Positions 28,846-37,664 of a DNA stretch of 64,000 nucleotides are shown piece by piece; position 1 is the first letter of the stretch; each line of letters opens with the position of its first letter. A program made the translations under genes and the position numbers. This DNA comes from Pseudomonas subflava. Its GTDB lineage: Bacteria; Pseudomonadota; Gammaproteobacteria; Pseudomonadales; Pseudomonadaceae. The stretch covers positions 170,510 to 234,509 of the forward strand of contig NZ_JAMXBF010000014.1 of NCBI RefSeq assembly GCF_023823685.1. The letters are read 5' to 3'. The notes beneath the pieces were generated by a model, which saw nothing but the letters and a program-made list of their open reading frames with translations, ran no database searches and had not been told where the DNA came from.

Positions 28846-29487
28846 ATGCCCCACCGTACCGCCGAAGTCCGCATGCTCGACCATGGCTACGCCCGCGAGG
28901 CCCGCTCGCTGCTGTACCACGCCTACCGCCACGACCCGACCTTCTCCTACCTCTTCGAACGCGAGCGCCCCGGCTTCGACCAGCGTGTGCGCGCCACCGT
29001 GCGCGAACTGGTGCAGCAGCACTTCGCCGAGGAACTACCGGCCATCGGCCTGCTGATCGACGACCGCCTGGTCGGCATCGCCCTGATCGCCCCGCCGATC
29101 CGCCGCCTGGACATCACCGAGAGCTGGGGCTGGCGCCTGCGCATGTTGATGACCACGGGCTTTCGCTGCACCAAGCGTTACCTGGAATACCACGACGCGG
29201 TGCTGGCCTGCCTGCCGCCGGGTCCGTACCACGTACTGCCGCTGCTCGGCGTGCATCCGCAGTTTCAGGGCCAGCGCCTGGGTGAACAGCTGCTCGGCGC
29301 GCTGCACGACTGGTGCGCCGAGGACTCCGGCTCCCAGGGCGTGGTGCTGGACACCGGCAACCCGCATTATCTGGAGTTCTACAAACGCCAGGGCTACGAG
29401 GAAATCGGCGAGGTGGCGGTCGGGCCCATTCGCGAGCACGTCTTCTTCCACCCCAATCCCCAGCCCGCGCAGCAGGCCAGCGCCTGA
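28846..29487 (+). CDS. GNAT-family N-acetyltransferase
   Basis: This 213-residue protein has a GNAT acetyl-CoA site around LLGVHPQFQGQRLGEQLL (the Q/RxxGxG/A pattern) and a C-terminal LDTGNPHYLEFYKRQGYEEIGE typical of the fold's last strands. The start has AGAGG upstream. The acceptor substrate cannot be told. It is followed within 100 bases by tpx on the same strand. Confidence 0.88.
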   Translation: MPHRTAEVRMLDHGYAREARSLLYHAYRHDPTFSYLFERERPGFDQRVRATVRELVQQHFAEELPAIGLLIDDRLVGIALIAPPIRRLDITESWGWRLRMLMTTGFRCTKRYLEYHDAVLACLPPGPYHVLPLLGVHPQFQGQRLGEQLLGALHDWCAEDSGSQGVVLDTGNPHYLEFYKRQGYEEIGEVAVGPIREHVFFHPNPQPAQQASA

Positions 29488-29584
29488 CGTCCGCGCGCCA
29501 CAGAGCGGGGCGGAATGCCTGTACACTGCGTTCCCCGCTCGCGCTCGCCGGCGGCAACACCCCCATCGATATAAGGATTTGCAC

Positions 29585-30085
29585 ATGGCTCAAGTCACCC
29601 TCAAGGGCAACCCGATCCAGGTCGAAGGCCAGCTGCCGCAAGCCGGCCAGCAGGCCCCGGCATTCAGCCTGGTGGGCAAGGATCTCTCCGATGTGACCCT
29701 CGCCAGCCTGGCCGGCAAGCGCAAGGTGCTGAACATCTTCCCGAGCGTGGACACCCCGACCTGCGCCACGTCGGTACGCAAGTTCAACGCCGAGGCCAGC
29801 CAGCTGGCCAACACCGTGGTGCTGTGCATCTCCGCCGACCTGCCGTTCGCCCAGGCGCGCTTCTGCGGCGCCGAGGGTCTGGACAGCGTGGTCAACCTGT
29901 CCAGCATGCGCGGTGCCAGCTTCCTCAAGGACTACGGCGTGGCCATCGCCAACGGCCCGCTGGCCGGCGTCGCCGCGCGCGCCGTGGTGGTGCTGGACGA
30001 GCAGGACCGCGTGCTGCACAGCGAACTGGTCGGCGAGATCGCCGATGAGCCGAACTACGCCGCCGCGCTCGCCGCGCTGAAGTGA
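29585..30085 (+). CDS. tpx: Thiol peroxidase (atypical 2-Cys peroxiredoxin)
   Basis: This 166-residue Tpx has the peroxidatic Cys60 in SVDTPTCATSVRKFN and the resolving Cys94 in ARFCGAEG, the normal Tpx pair. The family reduces hydrogen and alkyl peroxides with thioredoxin; it lies in cytoplasm or periplasm according to species, and no signal peptide is present here. An AAGGA site precedes ATG 29585. Two strong hairpins follow the stop. Confidence 0.96.
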   Translation: MAQVTLKGNPIQVEGQLPQAGQQAPAFSLVGKDLSDVTLASLAGKRKVLNIFPSVDTPTCATSVRKFNAEASQLANTVVLCISADLPFAQARFCGAEGLDSVVNLSSMRGASFLKDYGVAIANGPLAGVAARAVVVLDEQDRVLHSELVGEIADEPNYAAALAALK

Positions 30086-30095
30086 TCGAAAGCGG

Positions 30096-30143
30096 CCACG
30101 GCGTCTCGCCGTGGTCACCGACGGCCTGCAACCTGCAGGCCGT
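30096..30143 (+). terminator. Two consecutive hairpins after tpx
   Basis: CCACGGCG/CGCCGTGG (30096-30114) and ACGGCCTGCA/TGCAGGCCGT (30121-30143) are perfect stems; the second is followed by TGTCATTTCT. They probably end the tpx transcript. Confidence 0.75.
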
Positions 30144-30185
30144 TGTCATTTCTAAATTTCCAACTTCTTGTTACGTCAAAGAAGG

Positions 30186-30201
30186 GTAAAAAGGCGGTAA
30201 A
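30186..30201 (+). promoter_or_regulatory. GTAAA direct repeat, possible CpxR-type box before muxA
   Basis: GTAAA at 30186-30190 and 30197-30201 are direct repeats with a six-base spacer. They are close to the GTAAA-N5-GTAAA CpxR pattern, 65-80 bases ahead of muxA. I recall CpxR control of muxABC-opmB in P. aeruginosa, so this is a plausible but weak call. Confidence 0.35.
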
Positions 30202-30265
30202 GACCCTTTGCCTGGTTGCTGGGAGTACTTATCGTTCACCCTCCGAAGGATAGTGACCCCGCACC

Positions 30266-31465
30266 ATGCCCGATTCCCGCAGTACTCCCCGATTCTCCCG
30301 TCGCTGGCTGATCGTCCTGGCCGTCCTGATCGTGCTGTTGGCCTGGTGGCTGATGCGCGGCGAGCCCGAAAAGAAGGCCCCCGAGTTCGGCCCCTGGCAG
30401 GGCCCGGTACCGGTGCGCCTGACCGAGGTGGAGCGGGGCGACTTCCCCATCGAGCTCAAGGCCCTGGGCACCGTCACCGCGCTGAACACGGTGAATGTGC
30501 GCTCGCGCGTGGACGGCGAGCTGGTCAAGGTGCTGTTCGAGGAAGGCCAGCGGGTCAAGGCCGGCGAGCTGCTGGCGCAGATCGACCCGCGCCCCTATCA
30601 GGTGGCGCTGCAGCAGGCCGAGGGCGTGCTGGCGCAGAACATGGCGCAGCTGAAGAATGCCGAGATCGATCTGGACCGCTACCAGGGCCTGTACGCCGAG
30701 GACAGCATCGCCAAGCAGACCCTGGACACCCAGCAGGCGCTGGTCGGCCAGTACCGCGGCACGGTGAAAAGCAACCAGGCGGCGGTCGCCGAGGCGCGGC
30801 TGAACCTGGGCTTCACCGAGATCCGCGCACCCATCGCCGGGCGCCTCGGCCTGCGCCAGGTGGACCTCGGCAATCTGGTGAGCAGCGCCGACACCACGCC
30901 GCTGGTGGTGATCACCCAGGTCGAGCCCATCGCCGTCAGCTTCACCCTGCCGGAAAAGGACCTGCCGCCGGTGCTGTCGCGGGTCCGCGACGAGCAGCGC
31001 CTGATGGTGCAGGCCTGGGACCGCGGCGAGCAGCAACTGCTGGCCGAGGGCGAGCTGCACAGCCTGGACAACCAGATCGACGTCGCCACCGGCACCGTCA
31101 AGCTCAAGGCGCGCTTCGCCAACACCGGCGAGCGGCTGTTCCCCAATCAGTTCGTCAACGTGCGCCTGCGCGTGGAAACCCGCGAGCAGGCCATTCTCGT
31201 GCCGTCCGCCGCGGTACAGTTCGGCGCCCGCGGCACCTTCGTCTTCGTCGTGGGCGACGATGGCAAGGTTAAGCTGCGCGACATCAAGGTCGCCGCCAGC
31301 GATGGCGCCATCAGCCTGATCGAGTCGGGTGTCGAGGTCGGCGAACGCCTGGTGCTCGAGGGCACCGACAAGCTCAAGGACGGCAGCGAGGTCCAGGTGA
31401 TCGACACCCCGCCGGGCGAGCTGGCCCGGCCCGACGCCAAGGCCGAGCAGAAGCAGGACGCATGA
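30266..31465 (+). CDS. muxA: RND efflux periplasmic adaptor MuxA/MdtA-like
   Basis: This 399-residue membrane-fusion protein has an N-terminal membrane anchor (about 14-27, WLIVLAVLIVLLAWWLM), a lipoyl half-motif (VRSRVDGELVKVLFEEGQRVKAGELLAQIDPRPY), an alpha-hairpin, a second lipoyl half (IRAPIAGRLGLRQVDLGNLV) and beta-barrel domains. It links the MuxB/MuxC pump to the OpmB channel. Two RND pump genes and an outer-membrane factor follow with ATGA overlaps, the hallmark of muxABC-opmB/mdtABC. Confidence 0.93.
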   Translation: MPDSRSTPRFSRRWLIVLAVLIVLLAWWLMRGEPEKKAPEFGPWQGPVPVRLTEVERGDFPIELKALGTVTALNTVNVRSRVDGELVKVLFEEGQRVKAGELLAQIDPRPYQVALQQAEGVLAQNMAQLKNAEIDLDRYQGLYAEDSIAKQTLDTQQALVGQYRGTVKSNQAAVAEARLNLGFTEIRAPIAGRLGLRQVDLGNLVSSADTTPLVVITQVEPIAVSFTLPEKDLPPVLSRVRDEQRLMVQAWDRGEQQLLAEGELHSLDNQIDVATGTVKLKARFANTGERLFPNQFVNVRLRVETREQAILVPSAAVQFGARGTFVFVVGDDGKVKLRDIKVAASDGAISLIESGVEVGERLVLEGTDKLKDGSEVQVIDTPPGELARPDAKAEQKQDA

Positions 31466-34400
31466 ACACCTCGCGCCTGTTCATCCTGCGGCCGGTCGCC
31501 ACCACGCTGCTGATGGTGGCAATCTTCCTCACCGGTCTGATCGCCTACCGCCTGCTGCCGGTCTCCGCATTGCCGGAGGTCGACTATCCGACCATCCGCG
31601 TGCTCACCCTGTACCCGGGCGCCAGCCCGCAGGTGATGACCAGCGCCGTGACCGCGCCGCTGGAGCGCCAGTTCGGCCAGATGCCGGGGCTGAAGCAGAT
31701 GTCCTCGACCAGCTCCGGCGGCGCCTCGGTGATCACCCTGCGTTTCTCGCTGGAGGTTAACCTGGACGTGGCCGAGCAGGAGGTGCAGGCGTCCATCAAT
31801 GCCGCCACCAACCTGCTGCCGGATGATCTGCCGGCGCCGCCGGTGTACAGCAAGGTCAACCCGGCCGACACCCCGGTGCTGACCCTGGCGATCCGCTCCA
31901 GCACCCTGCCGCTGACCCAGGTGCACGACCTGATCGACACGCGCATGGCGCAGAAGATCGCGCAGATCAGCGGCGTAGGCCTGGTCAGCCTGGCCGGCGG
32001 CCAGCGCCCGGCCGTGCGCATCAAGGTCGACCCGCAGGCCCTGGCCAGCCACGGTTTGAACCTGGCCGACGTGCGCGAGCTGATCGCCGCGCAGAACGTC
32101 AACCAGCCCAAGGGCAACTTCGACGGCCCGACCCGCGTGTCGCAGCTGGATGCCAACGACCAGCTGAAGTCCGCCGAGGAATACCAGGACCTGATCCTCA
32201 AGTACGAGAACGGCGCGGCCCTGCGCCTGCGCGATGTCGCCACCACCGAGGACGGCGCCGAGAACGAACGCCTGGCCGCCTGGGCCAACCGCAACGAGAC
32301 GGTGCTGCTGACCATTCAGCGCCAGCCCGGCGCCAACGTCATCGAGGTGGTCGACCGCATCCAGAGCCTGCTGCCGCAGATCACCGCGTCGCTGCCGTCC
32401 ACCCTTGAGGTGCAGGTGCTCACCGACCGTACCCAGACCATTCGCGCGGCGGTCAAGGACGTGCAGTTCGAGCTGGTCCTGGCCATCGGCCTGGTGGTGC
32501 TGGTGACCTTCCTGTTCCTGCGCAAGTTCTCCGCCACCGTGATCCCGTCCATCGCCGTGCCGCTGTCGCTGATCGGCACCTTCGGCGTGATGTACCTGGC
32601 CGGCTTCTCGATCAACAACCTGACGCTGATGGCCCTGACCATCGCCACCGGCTTCGTGGTGGACGACGCCATCGTCATGCTGGAGAACATCGCCCGCCAC
32701 CTGGAGGAGGGCGAGACGCCGTTCAACGCCGCGCTCAAGGGCGCCAAGCAGATCGGTTTCACCCTGATCTCGCTGACCTTCTCGCTGATCGCGGTGCTGA
32801 TTCCCTTGTTATTTATGGCCGACGTGGTCGGGCGGCTGTTCCGCGAGTTCGCCATCACCCTGGCGGTGGCCATCCTGATTTCCCTGGTGGTGTCGCTGAC
32901 CCTCACGCCTATGATGTGCGCGCGCCTGCTCAAAGCCGAGAAGGAAGAGGAACAGGGGCGCTTCTACAAGAGCGCCGGCGCGGTCATCGACCGCCTGATC
33001 GAGCGCTACGCCGTGGGCCTGAACTGGACCCTGCGCCACCAGGGCCTGACCCTGCTGGTGGCCGTCGGCACCCTGGCGCTCACCGTGGTGTTGTACCTGG
33101 TCGTGCCCAAGGGCTTCTTCCCGGTGCAGGACACGGGCGTGATCCAGGGCATTTCCGAGGCGCCGCAGTCGATCTCGTTCCAGGCCATGAGCGAGCGCCA
33201 GCAGCGCCTCACCGACGTCATCCTGCGCGACCCGGACGTGGCCAGCCTGTCGTCCTACATCGGCGTGGACGGCGACAACCCGACGCTGAACAGCGGCCGC
33301 CTGCTGATCAACCTCAAACCCCACGCCGAGCGCGACGTCACCGCCAGCGAGGTGATCGAGCGCCTGCGCCCCGAGCTGGCCGAGGTGCCGGGCATCGCCC
33401 TGTACCTGCAGCCGGTACAGGACCTGACCATCGAGGACCGGGTCAGCCGTACCCAGTTCCAGTTCAGCCTGGAGTCGCCGGACAGCGACCTGCTGGACGA
33501 ATGGACGCCGAAGCTGGTGAGCGCTTTGAGCGAACGCCCGGAGCTGCGCGACATCGCCAGCGACCTGCAGAACCGCGGCCTGCAGGTGTTCCTCGAGATC
33601 GACCGGGACGCCGCGGCGCGCCTGGGCGTCAGCGTCGGCGACATCGACGATGCGCTGTACGACGCCTTCGGCCAGCGGCAGATCTCCACCATCTTCACCC
33701 AGACCAGCCAGTACCGCGTGGTGCTGGAGAGCCTCGGCGCCGGCACCCTGGGGCCGCAGGCGCTGGGGCGCATCCATGTGGCCACGACAGACGGCGCGCA
33801 GGTGCCGCTGGACTCGCTGGCGCGGGTGGTGGAGCGGCCTGCCAGCCTGCTGGTCAACCATATCGGCCAGTTCCCGGCGGTCACGGTGTCCTTCAACCTG
33901 GCGCCGGGCGTGTCGCTGGGCGAGGCGGTGGCGGTGATCGAAGGCGTGGAGCGGCAGATCGGCATGCCGCCGGGTATCCAGACCCAGTTCCAGGGCGCGG
34001 CCGAGGCCTTCCGCGCGTCGCTGTCGTCGACCCTGCTGCTGATCCTGGCGGCCATCGTCACCATGTACATCGTTCTGGGCGTGCTCTACGAGAGCTACAT
34101 CCACCCGATCACCATCCTCTCGACGCTGCCCTCGGCCGGGGTCGGCGCGCTGCTGGCGCTGCTGCTGACCGGCAACGACCTGGGCCTGATCGCCATCATC
34201 GGCATCATCCTGCTGATCGGCATCGTCAAGAAGAACGCGATCATGATGATCGACTTCGCCCTGGAGGCCGAACGCAACCAGGGCATGGCGCCCACCGAGG
34301 CCATCTACCAGGCCGCGCTGCTGCGCTTCCGGCCGATCCTGATGACCACCCTGGCCGCGCTGTTCGGCGCCATTCCGCTGATGCTGGCCTCGGGCTCCGG

Positions 34401-34560
34401 CGCCGAGCTTCGCCAGCCGCTGGGCCTGGTGATGGTCGGCGGCCTGCTGCTCAGCCAGGTGCTGACGCTGTTCACCACGCCGGTGATCTACCTGGCCTTC
34501 GATCGCATGTCGCGTCGGCTGCTCGGCCGTAGCGCCTCGGGAGTGGCGCTGGCGCCATGA
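31462..34560 (+). CDS. muxB: RND efflux pump subunit MuxB (MdtB-like)
   Basis: This 1032-residue HAE1-type RND transporter has the start FILRPVATTLLMVAIFLTGL, twelve expected membrane segments in two halves, and GFVVDDAIVMLENIARHLEEG with the proton-relay acidic residues of helix 4. The C-terminal half has KKNAIMMIDFALEAER. In the Mdt/Mux systems two different RND proteins form a heterotrimer. Its ATG overlaps the muxA stop and its stop overlaps the muxC start. Confidence 0.93.
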   Translation: MNTSRLFILRPVATTLLMVAIFLTGLIAYRLLPVSALPEVDYPTIRVLTLYPGASPQVMTSAVTAPLERQFGQMPGLKQMSSTSSGGASVITLRFSLEVNLDVAEQEVQASINAATNLLPDDLPAPPVYSKVNPADTPVLTLAIRSSTLPLTQVHDLIDTRMAQKIAQISGVGLVSLAGGQRPAVRIKVDPQALASHGLNLADVRELIAAQNVNQPKGNFDGPTRVSQLDANDQLKSAEEYQDLILKYENGAALRLRDVATTEDGAENERLAAWANRNETVLLTIQRQPGANVIEVVDRIQSLLPQITASLPSTLEVQVLTDRTQTIRAAVKDVQFELVLAIGLVVLVTFLFLRKFSATVIPSIAVPLSLIGTFGVMYLAGFSINNLTLMALTIATGFVVDDAIVMLENIARHLEEGETPFNAALKGAKQIGFTLISLTFSLIAVLIPLLFMADVVGRLFREFAITLAVAILISLVVSLTLTPMMCARLLKAEKEEEQGRFYKSAGAVIDRLIERYAVGLNWTLRHQGLTLLVAVGTLALTVVLYLVVPKGFFPVQDTGVIQGISEAPQSISFQAMSERQQRLTDVILRDPDVASLSSYIGVDGDNPTLNSGRLLINLKPHAERDVTASEVIERLRPELAEVPGIALYLQPVQDLTIEDRVSRTQFQFSLESPDSDLLDEWTPKLVSALSERPELRDIASDLQNRGLQVFLEIDRDAAARLGVSVGDIDDALYDAFGQRQISTIFTQTSQYRVVLESLGAGTLGPQALGRIHVATTDGAQVPLDSLARVVERPASLLVNHIGQFPAVTVSFNLAPGVSLGEAVAVIEGVERQIGMPPGIQTQFQGAAEAFRASLSSTLLLILAAIVTMYIVLGVLYESYIHPITILSTLPSAGVGALLALLLTGNDLGLIAIIGIILLIGIVKKNAIMMIDFALEAERNQGMAPTEAIYQAALLRFRPILMTTLAALFGAIPLMLASGSGAELRQPLGLVMVGGLLLSQVLTLFTTPVIYLAFDRMSRRLLGRSASGVALAP

Positions 34561-37500
34561 ACCTCTCGGCCCCCTTCATCCGTCGGCCGGTGGCGACCCT
34601 GCTGCTGAGCCTGGCGATCATCCTCGCCGGCCTGGTGAGCTTCCGCCTGCTGTCGGTGGCGCCGCTGCCGAACATGGATTTCCCGGCCATCGTCGTCTCC
34701 GCCAACCTGCCGGGCGCCAGCCCGCAGACCATGGCCTCCAGCGTCGCCACGCCGCTGGAGCGGGCGCTGGGCAGCATCGCCGGCATCAGCGAGATGACCA
34801 GCCGCAGCGCCCAGGGCAACACGCGCATCATCATCCTGTTCGACATCGGCCGGAACGTGGACGCCGCGGCCCGCGAGGTGCAGGCGGCGATCAACGCCTC
34901 GCGCAACCTGCTGCCCAGCGGCATGCGCACCATGCCGACCTACGAGAAGTTCAACCCCTCGCAGGCGCCGATCATGGTGCTGTCGCTGACCTCGCCGCAG
35001 CTGGACAAGAGCCAGCTGTACGACCTGGCGTCCACGGTCATCGCGCAGAAGCTGTCGCAGGTACCGGGCGTCGGCAAGATCGAGATCGGCGGCAGCTCGC
35101 TGCCGGCCGTGCGCGTGCAGCTCGAGCCGCGCCTGCTCGACCAGTACGGCGTGGCCCTGGACGAGGTGCGCAACGCCATCGACGAGGCCAACCGCGACCG
35201 GCCCAAGGGCCACGTCGCCGACGCCGACCGCCAGTGGCAGATCCAGGCCAACGACCAGCTGCACGAGGCCGCCGAGTACCGCGACCTGATCATCCGCTAC
35301 CAGAACAACGCCCCGGTGCGCCTGAGCGACGTGGCCACGGTCGTCGATTCGGTGGAGAACCGCTACAACTCCGGTTTCTACAATGACGAGAAGGCCGTGC
35401 TGCTGGTGGTCAACCGCCAGCCGGGGGCCAATATCATCGAGACCATCGAGCAGATCCGCGCCGAGCTGCCGGCGCTGGAGGCGGTGATGCCGGCCAGCGC
35501 CACGCTGGAGGTGGCGATGGACCGCTCGCCGGTGATCCGCGCCAGCCTGCACGAGGCGGAGCGCACCCTGCTGATCGCCGTGGCGCTGGTGATCATGGTG
35601 GTGTTCATGTTCCTCGGCCGCTGGCGCGCCTCGCTGATTCCGGCGCTGGCGGTGCCGGTGTCGCTGGTCGGCACCTTCGTGGTGATGTACCTGCTGGACT
35701 TCTCGCTGAACAACCTGTCGCTGATGGCGCTGATCATCTCCACCGGCCTGGTGGTGGACGACGCCATCGTCGTGCTGGAGAACATCTCGCGGCACATCGA
35801 GGCCGGCGAGAAGCCCATGGCGGCGGCCTACAAGGGCGCCCAGGAAGTAGGCTTCACGCTGCTGTCGATGAACCTCTCGCTGGTGGCGGTGTTCCTCTCC
35901 ATCCTGTTCATGGGCGGCATCGTCGGCAGCCTGTTCGGCGAGTTCTCGGTGACTTTGGCGGCGGCGATCCTGATCTCCATGGCCGTGTCGCTGACCCTCA
36001 CGCCGATGCTCTGCGCCCGCTGGCTCAAGGCCGAGGAGGAGGAGCGCGAGCCTGGGCGCCTGCAGCGCTTCGGCGCGCGGGTTCAGGAACGTGTGCTGGG
36101 CTTCTACGGCCGCAGCCTGGACTGGGCCCTGGCCCATTCGAAGCTGACCCTGTTCACCCTGCTGCTGACCATCGTCGGCAACGTCTACCTGTTCGTCGTG
36201 GTGCCCAAGACGCTGATGCCCGAGCAGGACACCGGCCAGCTGATCGGCTTCGTCCGCGGCGACGACGGCCTATCGTTCCAGGTCATGCAGCCGAAGATGG
36301 AGGCATTCCGCCGCGGCCTGCTGGAAGACCCGGCGATCCACAGCGTGGCCGGCTTCATCGGCGGCGAGAGCGGCATCAACAACGCCTTCCTGGTGGTGCG
36401 GCTGAAGCCCATCGCCGAGCGCGACGCCTCTTCTCGGCAAGTGATGGATCGCCTGCGCCAGAACCTGCCCAAGGTACCCGGCGCGCGGCTGATGCTGATG
36501 GCCGACCAGGACCTGCAGTTCGGCGGCCGCCAGGGGCGCAGCTCGGAAAACGAGTACGTGTTGATGGCCAGCGAGCTCGGGCTGCTCAAGGAGTGGCTGC
36601 CCAAGGTGCGCGACCGCCTCGCCGCGCTGCCCGAGCTGACCGACATCGACGCCAACGAGGGCGAGGGCGCCCAGCAGATCAACCTGGTGGTCGACCGCAC
36701 CACCGCCCAGCGCCTGGGCGTGGACATGGCGATGATCACCAGCGTGCTGAACAACGCCTTCAGCCAGCGGCAGATCTCCACCATCTACGAGGCCCTGAAC
36801 CAGTACAGCGTTGTGATGGAGGTCGACCCCAGGTTTGCCCAGTACCCGGAGGCACTGGACCAGATCCAGGTGATCGGCGCCGATGGCCAGCGCGTGCCGC
36901 TGTCCGGCTTCGCCCGTTGGGAACGCAGCCTCGAGGAAGACCGGGTCAACCACCAGGGCCAGTTCGCCGCCGAGAGCATCGGCTACACCCTGGCACCGGA
37001 CGTTACCCAGGACCAGGCCAACGCGGCGATCCGCCAGGCCGTGGCCGAAGTCAACCTCCCCACCGAGGTGCAGGGCATGCTCGGAGGCACCGGCGGCCAG
37101 TTCGAGAAGGAGGCCCAGGGGCAGCCGGTGATGATCCTGATCGCCCTGCTGGTGGTGTACATCGTGCTGGGCATTCTCTACGAGAGCTACATCCACCCGC
37201 TGACCATCCTCTCCACACTGCCCTCGGCCGGTGTCGGCGCGCTGCTGGCGATCCTGCTGACCGGCAGCGAGTTCAGCCTGGTCTCGCTGCTCGGGCTGTT
37301 CCTGCTGATCGGCGTGGTGAAGAAAAACGCCATCCTGATGATCGACCTGGCCCTGGAGCTGGAGCGCGACCAGAAGCTGTCGCCGCAGGAGTCGATCCGC
37401 CGCGCCTGCCTGCTGCGCTTCCGCCCGATCATGATGACCACCCTGGCCGCCATGCTCGGCGCGCTGCCGCTGCTGCTGGGCCAGGCGGAGGGCGCGGAAA

Positions 37501-37664
37501 TGCGTCAGCCGCTGGGCCTGGCCATCGTCGGCGGCCTGGTGCTCAGCCAGTTGCTCACCCTTTACACCACCCCGGTGGTCTATCTGTATCTCGACCGCCT
37601 GCGCCATCGGGTCAACCGCTGGCGCGGCGTGCGCAGCGACGCCGCTCTGGAAACCCCGCTATGA
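34557..37664 (+). CDS. muxC: RND efflux pump subunit MuxC (MdtC-like)
   Basis: This 1035-residue RND transporter, paralogous to MuxB, starts FIRRPVATLLLSLAIILAGL. It contains TGLVVDDAIVVLENISRHIE with helix-4 acidic residues and the second-half KKNAILMIDLALELER. It partners MuxB in the inner membrane. It is coupled to both neighbours through ATGA overlaps. Confidence 0.93.
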   Translation: MNLSAPFIRRPVATLLLSLAIILAGLVSFRLLSVAPLPNMDFPAIVVSANLPGASPQTMASSVATPLERALGSIAGISEMTSRSAQGNTRIIILFDIGRNVDAAAREVQAAINASRNLLPSGMRTMPTYEKFNPSQAPIMVLSLTSPQLDKSQLYDLASTVIAQKLSQVPGVGKIEIGGSSLPAVRVQLEPRLLDQYGVALDEVRNAIDEANRDRPKGHVADADRQWQIQANDQLHEAAEYRDLIIRYQNNAPVRLSDVATVVDSVENRYNSGFYNDEKAVLLVVNRQPGANIIETIEQIRAELPALEAVMPASATLEVAMDRSPVIRASLHEAERTLLIAVALVIMVVFMFLGRWRASLIPALAVPVSLVGTFVVMYLLDFSLNNLSLMALIISTGLVVDDAIVVLENISRHIEAGEKPMAAAYKGAQEVGFTLLSMNLSLVAVFLSILFMGGIVGSLFGEFSVTLAAAILISMAVSLTLTPMLCARWLKAEEEEREPGRLQRFGARVQERVLGFYGRSLDWALAHSKLTLFTLLLTIVGNVYLFVVVPKTLMPEQDTGQLIGFVRGDDGLSFQVMQPKMEAFRRGLLEDPAIHSVAGFIGGESGINNAFLVVRLKPIAERDASSRQVMDRLRQNLPKVPGARLMLMADQDLQFGGRQGRSSENEYVLMASELGLLKEWLPKVRDRLAALPELTDIDANEGEGAQQINLVVDRTTAQRLGVDMAMITSVLNNAFSQRQISTIYEALNQYSVVMEVDPRFAQYPEALDQIQVIGADGQRVPLSGFARWERSLEEDRVNHQGQFAAESIGYTLAPDVTQDQANAAIRQAVAEVNLPTEVQGMLGGTGGQFEKEAQGQPVMILIALLVVYIVLGILYESYIHPLTILSTLPSAGVGALLAILLTGSEFSLVSLLGLFLLIGVVKKNAILMIDLALELERDQKLSPQESIRRACLLRFRPIMMTTLAAMLGALPLLLGQAEGAEMRQPLGLAIVGGLVLSQLLTLYTTPVVYLYLDRLRHRVNRWRGVRSDAALETPL

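Noticed and set aside
32916..34532. Alternative-frame open reading of 538 codons inside muxB
   Set aside because: Arg/Pro/Gly-rich out-of-frame product typical of high-GC third-position bias.
36593..37660. Extension of the OpmB frame upstream of its ATG into muxC
   Set aside because: The residues before 37661 are an Arg/Gly/Pro-rich shadow. The lipoprotein signal starts at the ATG overlapping the muxC stop.
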